Source: Betaproteobacteria bacterium (GTDB taxonomy: Bacteria; Pseudomonadota; Gammaproteobacteria; Burkholderiales; Burkholderiaceae_C). Taken from it: a stretch of 64,000 nucleotides of DNA. Both the position numbers and the translations under genes were made by a program. The stretch spans positions 1 to 64,000 of the forward strand of contig JANXSZ010000016.1 of the NCBI GenBank assembly GCA_025356445.1, read 5' to 3'. The notes under the pieces are model-generated. The model was not told the DNA's origin. It searched no databases and saw nothing but the letters and a program-made list of their open reading frames with translations. Shown in pieces: positions 1-8,482 of the stretch. Numbering within the stretch: position 1 is the stretch's first letter; every line of letters begins with the position of its first letter.

Positions 1-136
1 GGGCGTGCATGATTACGTGCACTACTACAACCATGAGCGCATCAAGCTCAAACTGAAAGGGCTCAGCCCGGTGGAGTACCGGCTGAGAAACACCGCATAG
101 TTGGCGCAACGGCAACCGTCCAACTTCTGGGGGTCA
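1..136 (+). mobile_element. Right end of an IS3-family insertion sequence
   Basis: The window opens inside an insertion sequence. After the transposase stop codon there is a short tail ending in CTGGGGGTCA, the TG...CA style terminus of IS3-group elements, so the element most likely ends near base 136. Everything left of base 1 is outside the window, so length and target duplication cannot be judged. The element abuts a hydrolase gene that lacks its 5' part, which suggests the insertion, or a deletion next to it, removed the start of that gene. Confidence 0.7.
2..100 (+). CDS. IS3-family transposase (OrfB), C-terminal 32 residues only
   Basis: Partial gene cut by the window edge. The visible tail contains the DYVHYYNHERI and LSPVEYR signatures that close the DDE integrase domain of IS3-family OrfB proteins; the usual third catalytic acidic residue lies just upstream, outside the window. 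OrfB is normally made as a fusion with OrfA by programmed frameshifting and carries out DNA cleavage and strand transfer. The reading frame of what is visible is intact, so the element may be active. Confidence 0.85.
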   Translation, partial: GVHDYVHYYNHERIKLKLKGLSPVEYRLRNTA

Positions 137-138
137 GT

Positions 139-798
139 TCAAACCCGGGGCGATTCATAGCGTCATGGGCGCGTTACCCCGAGATTTTCAAGAGTGAACC
201 ATTCTTTAGAACAAAAAGGGAGGCTTGGGAGTTGTTTCGAATAGGGGCTAGTGGCTCTTATTCGGCAGACCCCGGCCAACGCCAAGCGCTGCCTGGAAGC
301 GTCTTCCCTGCTCAAGCCTTTGAGCAATTCGTAAAACAGGGTGTGCCGCGGTGGTCGACCAATGACGCTGCAACGCAAGCGGCCTACGATGCCTATGTCC
401 AGAAAGCCTGTCCTTGCGTGATTTTGGTTCATAGCCAAGGTGGAAATTTTGCATTTCAAGCGGCGTTGAATCAGCCTGACAAAATCAAGGCCATCATCGC
501 GGTCGAAACGTCCGGCAGTCCCGATCTGGACAAGACGGATTTCAGCCTACTGAGAAAAATCCCAATGCTCTGGGTTTGGGGTGACAACATCAATCAGTAT
601 CCCCTTTGGCAGTCCATCCAGACGAGACAGGAGAAATTTCGCACAAATTTGGTGGCAGCAGGTGGCACCGCAGACAAGTTGTCATTGCCTGACGCTGGAT
701 TGAAGGGTAACTCCCACGTATTGATGATGGACCGCAATTCTGATGCGGTCGCAGCGCTCGTTCAAAATTGGCTCGTGAAGCAGGGGCTTGCGCAATAA
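139..798 (+). pseudogene. Alpha/beta hydrolase lacking its N-terminus
   Basis: The open frame runs without a start codon from the IS end to base 798. It contains the segment SWARYPEIFKSEPFF, then LVHSQGG, which fits the nucleophile elbow (G/H-x-S-x-G) of alpha/beta hydrolases, and a late GNSHVLMMDRNSD segment that supplies the probable catalytic histidine. This resembles secreted esterase-like hydrolases of Burkholderiales. The first third of a typical protein, including any signal peptide, is missing at the junction with the IS3 element. A TTG at 232 could start translation of a shorter product, but it would lack the oxyanion region. Most likely a non-functional remnant. Confidence 0.6.
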
Positions 799-811
799 GC
801 AGGAACGGTCG

Positions 812-1035
812 CTGGCCTTCAGCAATCCCTCCACGACACCGATCCGTGAATTCGCCGCTTCGCCTTTGCGTGCGACAAAAGCATTCTCGGCATGCAGCTC
901 TTCGTATTCATCGGTTATGACCTGCTCGCGCACTGCAGGATGCAAAAGAGACACCCATTTGGTGCCTTTCAACCGTGAACAGCGGGGTTGGGTGATCCAA
1001 ATCCCGTATCTTTTGGACTCCTGATTGATGTGCAC
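812..1035 (-). pseudogene. N-terminal fragment of a Crp/Fnr-family regulator
   Basis: On the minus strand the translation contains WVSLLHPAVREQV, FVARKGEAAN and IGVVEGLLKAS in order. These are typical of the first strands of the cyclic-nucleotide-binding domain of Crp/Fnr regulators of Burkholderiales (usual form: VRRKGEPxxxWIGVVEGLLKxS). The match stops near base 812, where the frame runs into the antisense of the hydrolase; the rest of the sensor domain and the whole DNA-binding domain are absent. A GTG at 1033-1035 could be the old start. The identification rests on remembered motifs only. Confidence 0.45.
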
Positions 1036-1265
1036 ATCAACATGAATGATTAAAAAAGATGTTCAGAAACTTCTCCCTGTTCCATAGCCCTTGAAAGCAG
1101 GTCGGGAGTTGCTCGTGCACCCAGCTTTCGCTTGACCGCGGAGAAGGTCGACGCGGGCAATGTGCAATACCGAAGCAGCCAAACTGGCTTCCAACTACAC
1201 GTGCACCAGCCCGCAATCCTCATTGCCATGGAAACTGCGGCACGTGACGATCGCTCCGCATGAAC
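1036..1265. other. Unassigned remnant DNA
   Basis: No intact gene is visible here. Both strands carry short open stretches, for example a plus-strand frame ending at the TGA at about 1261-1263 and a minus-strand frame ending near 1050. None has a recognisable motif, a plausible start and a ribosome site together. The stretch sits between two fragments of dead genes and is most simply leftover DNA from insertions and deletions. Confidence 0.4.
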
Positions 1266-1587
1266 GTAAGCGTCCGGCCAACCCAGTCCCATATTGAACA
1301 CGGACGGTAGTCGCGGCCGACCGTTAGCTGGCGTTGGCTTGCCAGCGGTGCGGCACATTGGCGTTCATTCCATGCTGCCCTGCCAATGCCGCGATCGAGG
1401 CACCAAGCTGCTGGCACGCCGCCACCAGTTGGGCCTTGAACTCTGGCGTGTAAGTCCGATGGGTGCGTCGGGTTGTATCTCTGAAAATTTCTGAGTCTTT
1501 AAGCATGGTGTGCACGATCCTGTTGTGTGCACACGATCTTGCGAGACGCAGGGCGTCAATTCAAGATGGGGTTCGCCGGACGCTTAC
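1266..1587 (-). mobile_element. IS66-family remnant with both inverted ends (322 bp)
   Basis: The sequence begins GTAAGCGTCCGGC at 1266 and ends with the exact inverse (GCCGGACGCTTAC) at 1575-1587. GTAAGCG is the hallmark terminus of IS66-family elements. Between the ends is only the beginning of a tnpA-like gene, read on the minus strand. About 2 kb of a normal element is absent, so this is an internally deleted, non-autonomous copy. The 8 bases outside each end (GCATGAAC and ACAAAGTT) do not match, so no target duplication remains. Confidence 0.65.
1324..1515 (-). pseudogene. Truncated IS66-family TnpA (small DNA-binding ORF)
   Basis: The 63-residue translation carries RRTHRTYTPEFKAQLVAACQ, then SIAALAGQHGMNANVPHRW, the helix-turn-helix opening typical of TnpA/OrfA proteins of IS66-type elements. 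Intact TnpA proteins run on for several tens of residues after the NANxxHRW motif; here the frame stops five residues later. It lies inside the 322-bp inverted-repeat element and is read away from the 1587 end, as expected for the first gene of such an element. Not expected to be functional alone. Confidence 0.6.
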
Positions 1588-1636
1588 ACAAAGTTGTCTC
1601 TGGTGTCAGGCGGTTTTTGGTCGCGCGCCGCAAGGC

Positions 1637-2641
1637 CTACAACCACGCCTTAATTGAGGCGACCACTGCCTCTGTCGAAATACCGTAGCGGTCATGCAAT
1701 GTGGGCAGTGCCCCTGCGTGCAGGAACTCATCAGGCAATGCAATCTGGCGGAAGGCCGGATGCACACCCGCACGTATCAGCACACCGGCCACGGCTTCAC
1801 CCAGACCGCCGATGGTGCTGTGGTTTTCCGCCACCACCACCAACCGGCCTGACTTGGCTGCCTCGCGGGTAATTGTCTCGGCGTCCAGCGGTTTGAGTGT
1901 GGGCACGTGCAGCACGGCGGTGTCTACCTGGTCACGTTGCAGGGCCTGGGCGGCTTCCAATGCGCGCATGGTCATGATGCCAGTGGAGATGAACAGCACG
2001 TCACGGCCATCCCGGATCATCTTGGCGCGGCCCAGCTCGAACTGGTAGCCGTATTCGTCCAGCACCAGCGGCACTTGGCCGCGCAACAGGCGCATGTACA
2101 CGGGGCCTTGGTGGGCGGCGATGATGGGGGTGGCCTGCTCGATCTCGTGCGCGTCGCAGGGGTCAATTACCGTCATGCCGGGCATGGCGCGCATCATGGC
2201 CAGGTCTTCGGCGGCCTGGTGGCTGGGGCCGTAACCGGTGGTCAGGCCGGGCAGGGCGCAGACGATTTTGACGTTCAGGTTTTCTTCGGCAATCACCTGG
2301 TGCATGAAGTCATACGCCCGGCGTGTGGCGAACACGGCGTAGGTGGTGGCAAAGGGCACAAAGCCTTCTTTGGCCATGCCGCCCGCTGCGCCCATGAGCA
2401 ATTGTTCGGCCATGCCCATCTGGAAAAAGCGCTCAGGGTAGGCTTTGGCGAACAGGTGCAGGTCGGTGTACTTGGCCAGATCGGCTGTCATGCCTACGAT
2501 GTCGGGGCGCTGGGCGGCCAGTTCTACCAGCGCTTTGCCAAAAGGCGCGGCGCGGGTGCGCTGGCCTTCGGACGCGATCGAGGCGATCATGGCTGAGGTG
2601 GTCAGGCGGGGTTTGGGTGTTGTGGTGACGGCGGTGTTCAT
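1637..2641 (-). CDS. Transketolase, C-terminal subunit (pyrimidine-binding half)
   Basis: This 334-residue protein is the second half of a split transketolase. It should pair with the next gene upstream to move two-carbon units between sugar phosphates with thiamine diphosphate. Visible features are GMTADL near the start, the EQLLMGAAGGMA segment carrying the glutamate that activates the cofactor, and the closing transketolase C-domain with AENHSTIGGLGEAVA. The start at 2641 (MNTAVTTTPKP) overlaps the upstream stop as ATGA, so the two halves are translationally coupled. An upstream in-frame extension exists but lies inside the partner gene. It is the last gene of the sugar operon. Apulose-4-phosphate transketolase has the same split form, so the exact acceptor is uncertain. 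Confidence 0.85.
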   Translation of the reverse strand: MNTAVTTTPKPRLTTSAMIASIASEGQRTRAAPFGKALVELAAQRPDIVGMTADLAKYTDLHLFAKAYPERFFQMGMAEQLLMGAAGGMAKEGFVPFATTYAVFATRRAYDFMHQVIAEENLNVKIVCALPGLTTGYGPSHQAAEDLAMMRAMPGMTVIDPCDAHEIEQATPIIAAHQGPVYMRLLRGQVPLVLDEYGYQFELGRAKMIRDGRDVLFISTGIMTMRALEAAQALQRDQVDTAVLHVPTLKPLDAETITREAAKSGRLVVVAENHSTIGGLGEAVAGVLIRAGVHPAFRQIALPDEFLHAGALPTLHDRYGISTEAVVASIKAWL

Positions 2642-3477
2642 GCCTGTGCTCCTGCGTGTTGGGCGTCCAAAATCGCCAGGGCTTGTTGCCATTCAGGCGG
2701 ATCAACCCGGATGAAGTGGTTTTTCTCGCGTTGCTCCAGAAAGGGCACGCCCTTGCCCATCAGGGTGTCGAGCAGAATCACGCGTGGTTGTGCCTGGTCA
2801 TGCTGGCGGGCGGTATCGAAAGCTGCCAGCACGGCAGGCAGGTCGTTGCCGTTCACGCGCTGCACATGCCAGCCGAAGGCGGTCCATTTGTCGGCAATCG
2901 GCTCGAATTTGAGAATCTGGCTGGAGGGGCCGTCAGCCTGCTGGTTGTTGATGTCCACCATGCAGATCAGGTTGCCCAGGCCATGGTGGGCGGCGGACAT
3001 GGCGGCCTCCCAGGTGGAGCCTTCGTCCAGTTCACCATCCGACATGGAGTTGTACACAAAAGCCGGGCTGCCTTTGAGCCGCAGACCGAGCGCGATGCCT
3101 ACCCCGATGACCAGACCTTGGCCCAGTGAGCCGCCGGAGATTTCCATGCCCGGCGTGTAGGTCGCCATGCCTGACATGGGTAAGCGGCTGTCGTCGCTGC
3201 CATAGGTTTCCAGCTCTTCCTGGGGCAATACACCGGCTTCAATCAGTGCGGCATAGTGGGCAATGGCGTAGTGGCCGTGCGAGAGCAAAAAGCGGTCACG
3301 CCCCTCCCATTCGGGCTCTTCAGGCCGGTAATTCATGGCGTGTCCATAGACCACCGCCAAGGCATCGGCCAAGCCCAGGGCTTGGCCGATGTAGCCCTGG
3401 CCCTGCACCTCGCCCATGCGCAGCGCGTAGCGGCGAATGCGGTAAGCACAATCTTGCAGTGATGTGATGCTGCTCAT
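2638..3477 (-). CDS. Transketolase, N-terminal subunit (diphosphate-binding half)
   Basis: A 279-residue protein with the features of the thiamine-diphosphate-binding half of split transketolases: RDRFLLSHGHYAIAHYAAL, PGMEISGGSLGQGL, and the SMSDGELDEGSTWEA metal/diphosphate site followed by NNQQADG. Length is normal for the A-type subunit. Both ends are fused to neighbours by 4-base ATGA overlaps (with the isomerase upstream and the C-terminal subunit downstream), indicating one mRNA and a stoichiometric complex. In this operon it would feed a four- or five-carbon ketose or aldose phosphate into the pentose phosphate pathway. Confidence 0.87.
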   Translation of the reverse strand: MSSITSLQDCAYRIRRYALRMGEVQGQGYIGQALGLADALAVVYGHAMNYRPEEPEWEGRDRFLLSHGHYAIAHYAALIEAGVLPQEELETYGSDDSRLPMSGMATYTPGMEISGGSLGQGLVIGVGIALGLRLKGSPAFVYNSMSDGELDEGSTWEAAMSAAHHGLGNLICMVDINNQQADGPSSQILKFEPIADKWTAFGWHVQRVNGNDLPAVLAAFDTARQHDQAQPRVILLDTLMGKGVPFLEQREKNHFIRVDPPEWQQALAILDAQHAGAQA

Positions 3478-3923
3478 ACGGAATGGCTCGCTTCGTAAGC
3501 CTGGATCAAATCCACCTTGGGTTGGGAACGGCCACCGTCAAAGTCGCTGCGCAACCAGGCGTCTACGATGGACTTGGCCAGCTCTGGCCCCACCACGCGT
3601 GCGCCAATGGTGATGATCTGCGCATCGTTGCTGCGGCTGGCGCGCTCTGCGGAATAGGTGTCGTGACACTGTGCAGCGCGCACGCCCTTGACTTTGTTGG
3701 CGGAAATCGCCATGCCAATACCGGTGCCGCACAAGAGCAGGGCACGTGCATAGGTACCGTTCGCCACCTGTTCTGCCACGGCAAAGGCTACGTCCGGGTA
3801 GAGCACGGGCTGGGCGTCATGGGTGCCGAAATCGGTCACGTCGTGGCCAGCGTCGGTCATGTGTTTTTTTAACATTTGTTTGAGGTCATAAGCAGCCTCA
3901 TCACAGCCAATAGCAATTTTCAT
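3474..3923 (-). CDS. RpiB/LacAB-type sugar-phosphate isomerase
   Basis: A 149-residue protein starting MKIAIGCDEAAYDLK, the standard opening of the RpiB family, followed by the GTGIGMAISANKVKGVRAA loop that holds the phosphate and the SNDAQIITIGARVVG segment. RpiB enzymes interconvert aldose and ketose phosphates: ribose-5-phosphate, or in tetritol pathways D-erythrulose-4-phosphate and D-erythrose-4-phosphate (the EryI/DerI role). The kinase and transketolase next to it favour the second role here. Slightly longer starts at 3932 (ATG) or 3947 (TTG, overlapping the kinase stop) are possible; 3923 fits the family best. Its stop overlaps the transketolase start. Confidence 0.85.
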   Translation of the reverse strand: MKIAIGCDEAAYDLKQMLKKHMTDAGHDVTDFGTHDAQPVLYPDVAFAVAEQVANGTYARALLLCGTGIGMAISANKVKGVRAAQCHDTYSAERASRSNDAQIITIGARVVGPELAKSIVDAWLRSDFDGGRSQPKVDLIQAYEASHSV

Positions 3924-3943
3924 GGTGGTCATTCGGGTAGAGG

Positions 3944-5713
3944 TCAAACAGGTGTGGAGGTGTCCAGTTGGCGTTGCAGCGAACGCGCCATGGACTGCAA
4001 AATGAGGCAGCAGGAGGTGGCACCGGCATCCAGCACACCGATGGAGCGTGGCCCCAGGCGGGCCGAGCGGCCAATGCGGGCCTGTAGGTTTTGGGTGGAG
4101 TCACGGCCTTGCTCAGCCGCAGCGGACAGGGCTTGCAAGGCCTTTGAAAAACCGGCATCTGCCAACTGGGCTTTGCGGTAGGCGGTCAGCGCGGGCACCA
4201 GGGTGTCCATCAGTGTCTTATCGCCCACCTGTGCATTGCCCATGCGCTGCACATTGGCTACAGCAGCGTCCAGCGCGTCGCCAAACAAGCTCGCGTCGAG
4301 CTGTTGATGGGGTGTCAGGGTGTCGACAAAACCCAGAAAGAATTCGCCGTACAAGGGGCCCATGGAGCCACCGATGTCATCCATCAGCGCCTGCGAGAGT
4401 TGCGCCAGCGCGGCGGGCAGTTGCTGTGCTGTGACACCCAGAGCGTCCAGCCGCGTGCCGCAGCCAGTGAACCCTTTGGCCATGTTGATGCCGTGGTCGC
4501 CGTCGCCAATCAGGCCGTCAATCTCGCTGAGGTACTGGCGGTTGGCCACGATGGTGCTGATGAGGTCGCGCACCAGCGTGCCGCTGGTGGCCAGTGACAC
4601 GGCAGGCCCGTCCACCACTTGGGGAACAGGGGCCACGATGACCGCCGCTTTGGCCGTCGATCCTGCAAGACTTTGTACATAACCGCTGTACGTGCGCCGC
4701 GTGTCCATATGACCAGCTACCGTCAGGCCTACCGATCGGCAGGGGAGCTGCAAGCAGGCTTCCAGCTCGTCGTCAAGCTTCATCACGGTGAGCGTGACGC
4801 CCATCATTTCCAGCGAGGAAAACAAGTTGCCCACCTGCTTGAAGGCGATGGTGATGCCATGCGCATGCAAGCGCTGCGCCAGCTCGCCGTACAGAATGTA
4901 TTGCTCCATCAGCGGCGTGGCCCCCAGGCCGGAAACCAGCACCGCTACGCGGTCACCCGAGGCAAAGGGCAAGTCGGGCAACACGACCTTGAGCATCATG
5001 TCCGCCATCTCGGTAGCACTGGCCGTGGGGCGCACGTCAATGCCCGGTTCACCGTGGTGGCCTATGCCCATTTCCATCGTGCCATGCGCAATGGTGAAGT
5101 TAGCTTTGCCCACCGCCGGAATCACACAGGCCGATAGACCTATGCCAATGCTGCGGGTGTTGGCGATGGCTTTTTGCGCAGCGGCAATCACCTCGTCCAG
5201 CGAGCCCCCCTGAGCCGCTTTGGCCCCGCCCACCTTCCACATGAAAACCTCTCCCGCCACGCCGCGACGTTTTGGCTCGTCTCCCTTGGGTGCCGAGGCC
5301 ACGTCGTCGTTGGCCACCACCGTCTTGACCGTGATGCCTTCGCGCTCGGCCATCTGCATGGCCATCTTCACGTTCATGTTGTCGCCAGCGTAATTGCCAT
5401 ACAGGCAAGCTACGCCTGCACCGCCGTTGGCCGCGCGCATGGCATCATGAAAACTCTTGGCTGTGGGGGAGGAAAAAATCTCGCCCACGGCCACAGCATC
5501 CACCAGGCCATCGCCCACGTAGCCGATAAAAGCCGGTTCATGTCCGGAGCCGCCTCCCGTCACCACGCCCACCTTGCCCGGCTCGGGGGCCTGCACACGC
5601 TTTACCACACGCGGATTGGTGGGCGTCGCGCATACCGCATCGGCATGGGCTTGCAGCCAGCCCTTGAGCATGTCCTCGACCACCAGGTCGGGGTTGTTGA
5701 TCACGCGATTCAT
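3944..5713 (-). CDS. Dihydroxyacetone-kinase-family kinase (DhaK-DhaL fusion)
   Basis: A 589-residue single-chain, ATP-dependent kinase. Residues 1-330 are the DhaK domain, with GGGSGHEPAFIGY near residue 55 and a histidine pair in EMGIGHHGEPG near 220, where the substrate hemiaminal forms. From about residue 385 follows the DhaL ATP domain with LIGDGDHGINMAKG and DDIGGSMGPLYG. Relatives include glycerone kinases and the L- and D-erythrulose kinases (LerK, DerK) of tetritol catabolism. The ATG at 5713 is preceded by GGAG at good spacing; another ATG at 5728 overlaps the upstream stop (TAATG) and cannot be excluded. It lies between two isomerases, which argues for a dedicated ketose substrate. 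Confidence 0.85.
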   Translation of the reverse strand: MNRVINNPDLVVEDMLKGWLQAHADAVCATPTNPRVVKRVQAPEPGKVGVVTGGGSGHEPAFIGYVGDGLVDAVAVGEIFSSPTAKSFHDAMRAANGGAGVACLYGNYAGDNMNVKMAMQMAEREGITVKTVVANDDVASAPKGDEPKRRGVAGEVFMWKVGGAKAAQGGSLDEVIAAAQKAIANTRSIGIGLSACVIPAVGKANFTIAHGTMEMGIGHHGEPGIDVRPTASATEMADMMLKVVLPDLPFASGDRVAVLVSGLGATPLMEQYILYGELAQRLHAHGITIAFKQVGNLFSSLEMMGVTLTVMKLDDELEACLQLPCRSVGLTVAGHMDTRRTYSGYVQSLAGSTAKAAVIVAPVPQVVDGPAVSLATSGTLVRDLISTIVANRQYLSEIDGLIGDGDHGINMAKGFTGCGTRLDALGVTAQQLPAALAQLSQALMDDIGGSMGPLYGEFFLGFVDTLTPHQQLDASLFGDALDAAVANVQRMGNAQVGDKTLMDTLVPALTAYRKAQLADAGFSKALQALSAAAEQGRDSTQNLQARIGRSARLGPRSIGVLDAGATSCCLILQSMARSLQRQLDTSTPV

Positions 5714-5727
5714 GAAAAGCTCCGTCA

Positions 5728-6618
5728 TTAAGTACGGAGCGCCGCAGGCGCTCCCAGGCGTTCGCGAACAAAGGCCAGCGCTGGCCGCAACACTGCTTCA
5801 ATATCTGCCAGTGGGACGCGGTAGGGGGCTCGGCTCGGTTGGGCATTGGCTAAACGGTGCAGGCGCATCGGTATCTCAATAGACAGGTTCAGATCGGTTT
5901 GCGCCACTGCCCGCAGAATGCGTGCGCAGTCAATCTGGCCTTGGCCCAGTGGTGTGAAGAAGTAACCGTTGTCGTCCTTGCGCACATCCTTGATGTGGAC
6001 GTGCAAACATTGCGGCATGGCCAACAATGCGTCGTCCGCAGGTGCGACGCCATGTCGGTGCGAAATGGTGTTGCCCGCGTCGTAGTTCAGGCCCACCATG
6101 GGGTGGCCGATATGGGTCAGCAGTGCAGGGCCATCGCTGGCAGTGTTGAGCAGGTTGTCCGAACCATCGCCAGGGTTTTCCAGTCCGATCTTCAGGCCAA
6201 TACTTTCGGCATGACGGGCCAGTACGTCGATGTTGGTAAAGAAACGCTTTTCGTTGCTGCGGTGCGCTGCATTGGTATTGATCACGCCAGCACCGAGGGC
6301 TCGTGCGAAATCCATGCGAGCCAGAAACACCTTCAGGGCATCTGGCCGACCCAGATCGATGTGCGAGGAGAACGCATGGCAGCGTAGGCCGTATTCGCGC
6401 AGCCAAGCTGCATACTGGTGTGCTTTCTCTGGCGTAAAGGCCGATTCGTCGAAGGGTTCGGTATAGCCAACGATAAAGGCTGGCTCGATGTGTGTGGCAC
6501 CGATCGACGCCAAACTTTCGAGCACGCGTGGTACGTCGTAACCGTCATACGGTGCAGCAGAGACGGAGACGATGCGTGTGCCATGTGCACTGTCAGGGAG
6601 GGGACGGGTGTATGTCAT
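5728..6618 (-). CDS. TIM-barrel sugar (phosphate) isomerase/epimerase
   Basis: A 296-residue protein of the xylose-isomerase-like TIM-barrel family (AP endonuclease 2 fold). The four expected metal ligands are visible: E in GLENPGD, D in GLNYDAGN, H in LHVHIKD and E in LSIEIPM. Such enzymes isomerise or epimerise ketoses and their phosphates. In L-threitol/L-erythrulose catabolism a member (LerI) converts the L- to the D-erythrulose phosphate series, and in apiose catabolism an isomerase acts on the free sugar. The stop overlaps a possible kinase start by one base (TAATG), and the TRAP large subunit ends 10 bases upstream. The exact substrate is inference. Confidence 0.75.
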   Translation of the reverse strand: MTYTRPLPDSAHGTRIVSVSAAPYDGYDVPRVLESLASIGATHIEPAFIVGYTEPFDESAFTPEKAHQYAAWLREYGLRCHAFSSHIDLGRPDALKVFLARMDFARALGAGVINTNAAHRSNEKRFFTNIDVLARHAESIGLKIGLENPGDGSDNLLNTASDGPALLTHIGHPMVGLNYDAGNTISHRHGVAPADDALLAMPQCLHVHIKDVRKDDNGYFFTPLGQGQIDCARILRAVAQTDLNLSIEIPMRLHRLANAQPSRAPYRVPLADIEAVLRPALAFVRERLGAPAALRT

Positions 6619-6628
6619 GCTGTCGTCT

Positions 6629-7888
6629 TCAACGGAGGGTTAACCAAGGCAGGTAGGCAAAACCAATCAGCAAGCCAATAGCGACAACATAGAACGGAAT
6701 CAATTCCTTCACCACGTCGCCAATGCGTACACGGGCAATGGAACTCGTGATGAACAGTGTGGTTCCGATGGGCGGGTGGTACAGCCCGATGGAGAGGTTG
6801 ACGATCATCATGATGCCCAGCTGGATGGTGTCCATACCAACGGCGGCGGCCAAGGGCACGAACATGGGGGTGAGCAGCAGCACCGCTGCGGGCAGGTCAA
6901 TGAACATGCCGGTGGCCAGCATGATCAGGTTCATCGCCAGGATGATGAGCCACGGCGACTGCAAAGTCTCCTTGGCGTAGCGCGTGAACTCGGCTGGCAG
7001 CTGTTCGTAGGTGACGATCCAACCGACGATGCTGGACGCCATGATGATGAGCAGCACCACACCCGTAGAGATGCCAGCCTCAATGGCCGCAGCCCGGATC
7101 TTGGCGACGGTGAGGTCGCGGTACACCAGGCCTGCCACAACAAGGGCGTAGAGCGTGGACATCACACTCACCTCTGTGGGGGTGGCAATACCGAAGCGCA
7201 AAAAAACAATGATGAGTACCGGCATGGCCAGCGCGGGGCCGGTTTGAATCAACTGACGCCAAAAGGCTGGCCACTCAAACGGCGTGGTGTCGCGCGGGAA
7301 ATTGCGCCGCCGACCCTGGACGTAGCAGACCAGCATGAAGCCCGCGCACATCAGCAAACCCGGCAGGATGCCTGCAACGAACAGCGCACCGATCGACGCG
7401 CCCGAGACCAACGCGTAGACGATCATGGGAATCGATGGCGGTATCAGGATGTCGATGGTGGCTGCTGCTGCCAGCGTGCCAGCCGCAAACGGTGCGGGGT
7501 AACCCAGCTTCTTGAGCCAGGGAATCAGCATCGAGCCAATGGCCGAGGCGTCTGCCACGGCCGAGCCTGAAACGCCGCCAAAAATGGTCGATGACAGCAC
7601 GCCTACCTGGGCTGGCCCGCCGTGGACGCGGCCAATCATCATGGACAACAAGGTCACCAGGCTCTGGCCCAGCTTGCCGCTGACCATCAAAGCCCCGGTC
7701 ATCATGAAGAAAGGGATCGCGATCAGCGGGAAGCTCTGCGTTTGCGACAGCATTTGCTCGATCGCCAGGTGAACGGGCACGCGGTCAATGATGAGCAGGC
7801 CGCCTACCGATGCGAGTACGAGGGCATGCGCGATCGGGATGGACAGCAGCGCCGCAGCTACAAAAAGAAGAATGATTAATCCAGTCAT
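6629..7888 (-). CDS. dctM: TRAP transporter large membrane subunit (DctM family)
   Basis: A 419-residue, highly hydrophobic protein with about 12 predicted membrane spans and the classic DctM signatures IPFFMMTGALM and IFGGVSGSAVADASAIGSM. DctM is the sodium-driven translocation channel of tripartite ATP-independent periplasmic transporters. It overlaps the small subunit gene by ATGA, and the binding-protein gene follows, so the full transporter P-Q-M is present. It lies inside a catabolic operon with a sugar kinase, which is unusual because many DctM systems carry organic acids; here a polyol, ketose or related sugar acid is likely. Confidence 0.9.
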   Translation of the reverse strand: MTGLIILLFVAAALLSIPIAHALVLASVGGLLIIDRVPVHLAIEQMLSQTQSFPLIAIPFFMMTGALMVSGKLGQSLVTLLSMMIGRVHGGPAQVGVLSSTIFGGVSGSAVADASAIGSMLIPWLKKLGYPAPFAAGTLAAAATIDILIPPSIPMIVYALVSGASIGALFVAGILPGLLMCAGFMLVCYVQGRRRNFPRDTTPFEWPAFWRQLIQTGPALAMPVLIIVFLRFGIATPTEVSVMSTLYALVVAGLVYRDLTVAKIRAAAIEAGISTGVVLLIIMASSIVGWIVTYEQLPAEFTRYAKETLQSPWLIILAMNLIMLATGMFIDLPAAVLLLTPMFVPLAAAVGMDTIQLGIMMIVNLSIGLYHPPIGTTLFITSSIARVRIGDVVKELIPFYVVAIGLLIGFAYLPWLTLR

Positions 7889-8469
7889 GCCTGTACTCCT
7901 GCGTTGGCTTGGTCTGTGGGTTCGTCAAGCAAGAGGTCAGGCTGACTGACCCAGACCTGAGGCAGTCTGCAAAGGGTCACCACGGCCAGCAGCGTGAAGC
8001 CCAGCATCATGCAAGAGACACTTACCGAGCCTGGTACTTGCAGGATGGGCGTGCGCTCATCGGCCGCAATTTCCACCAGTGGCCAGGCGACGACGGCAAG
8101 CGAGCCGTACAGACCCACCACGACCAGAGAGCCCGTCAACAAAACCCAGCGCCGCCATGCACCTAGGCGCTGGGTGAGGATGACGATGGCGATGTGGGAA
8201 CCATGCTGGGCCGCCAGCACGACCCCGGCCATGATGAGCCAGGGAAACATCAGCTCCGGAAGTTCTGACGCCCAGGCGAGGCTGCTGCCCGCAGCGTAGC
8301 GCAAGCCCACATTGGCACTCAAGATGAGAAACATCGCGCACAGCGAAACGTAGAGAACGCCACGGCACACCATGCCGATCAGGTGGTCGACCACGCCAGC
8401 GAATCGCGTGATGGCCAAACTGGGCAGATTGTGCGTGGCCTGAAGGCCAGGGGACTGAGAGAAGCTCAT
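7885..8469 (-). CDS. dctQ: TRAP transporter small membrane subunit (DctQ family)
   Basis: A 194-residue protein with four predicted membrane helices. It carries LAWASELPELMFPWLIMAGVVLA followed by GSHIAI, the conserved DctQ core that includes the E-x-x-E/R region and the substrate-channel contact. It pairs with DctM in the inner membrane. The start at 8469 (MSFSQSPGLQ) is preferred because a longer frame would run into the binding-protein gene, whose stop is 13 bases upstream. Its end overlaps the dctM start by four bases, so the two membrane subunits are coupled in translation. Confidence 0.88.
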   Translation of the reverse strand: MSFSQSPGLQATHNLPSLAITRFAGVVDHLIGMVCRGVLYVSLCAMFLILSANVGLRYAAGSSLAWASELPELMFPWLIMAGVVLAAQHGSHIAIVILTQRLGAWRRWVLLTGSLVVVGLYGSLAVVAWPLVEIAADERTPILQVPGSVSVSCMMLGFTLLAVVTLCRLPQVWVSQPDLLLDEPTDQANAGVQA

Positions 8470-8482
8470 GGCAGGTTCAGTC

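Noticed and set aside
1050-1358. 102-codon minus-strand frame across the IS66 end
   Set aside because: It crosses the element boundary and has no motif; treated as chance.
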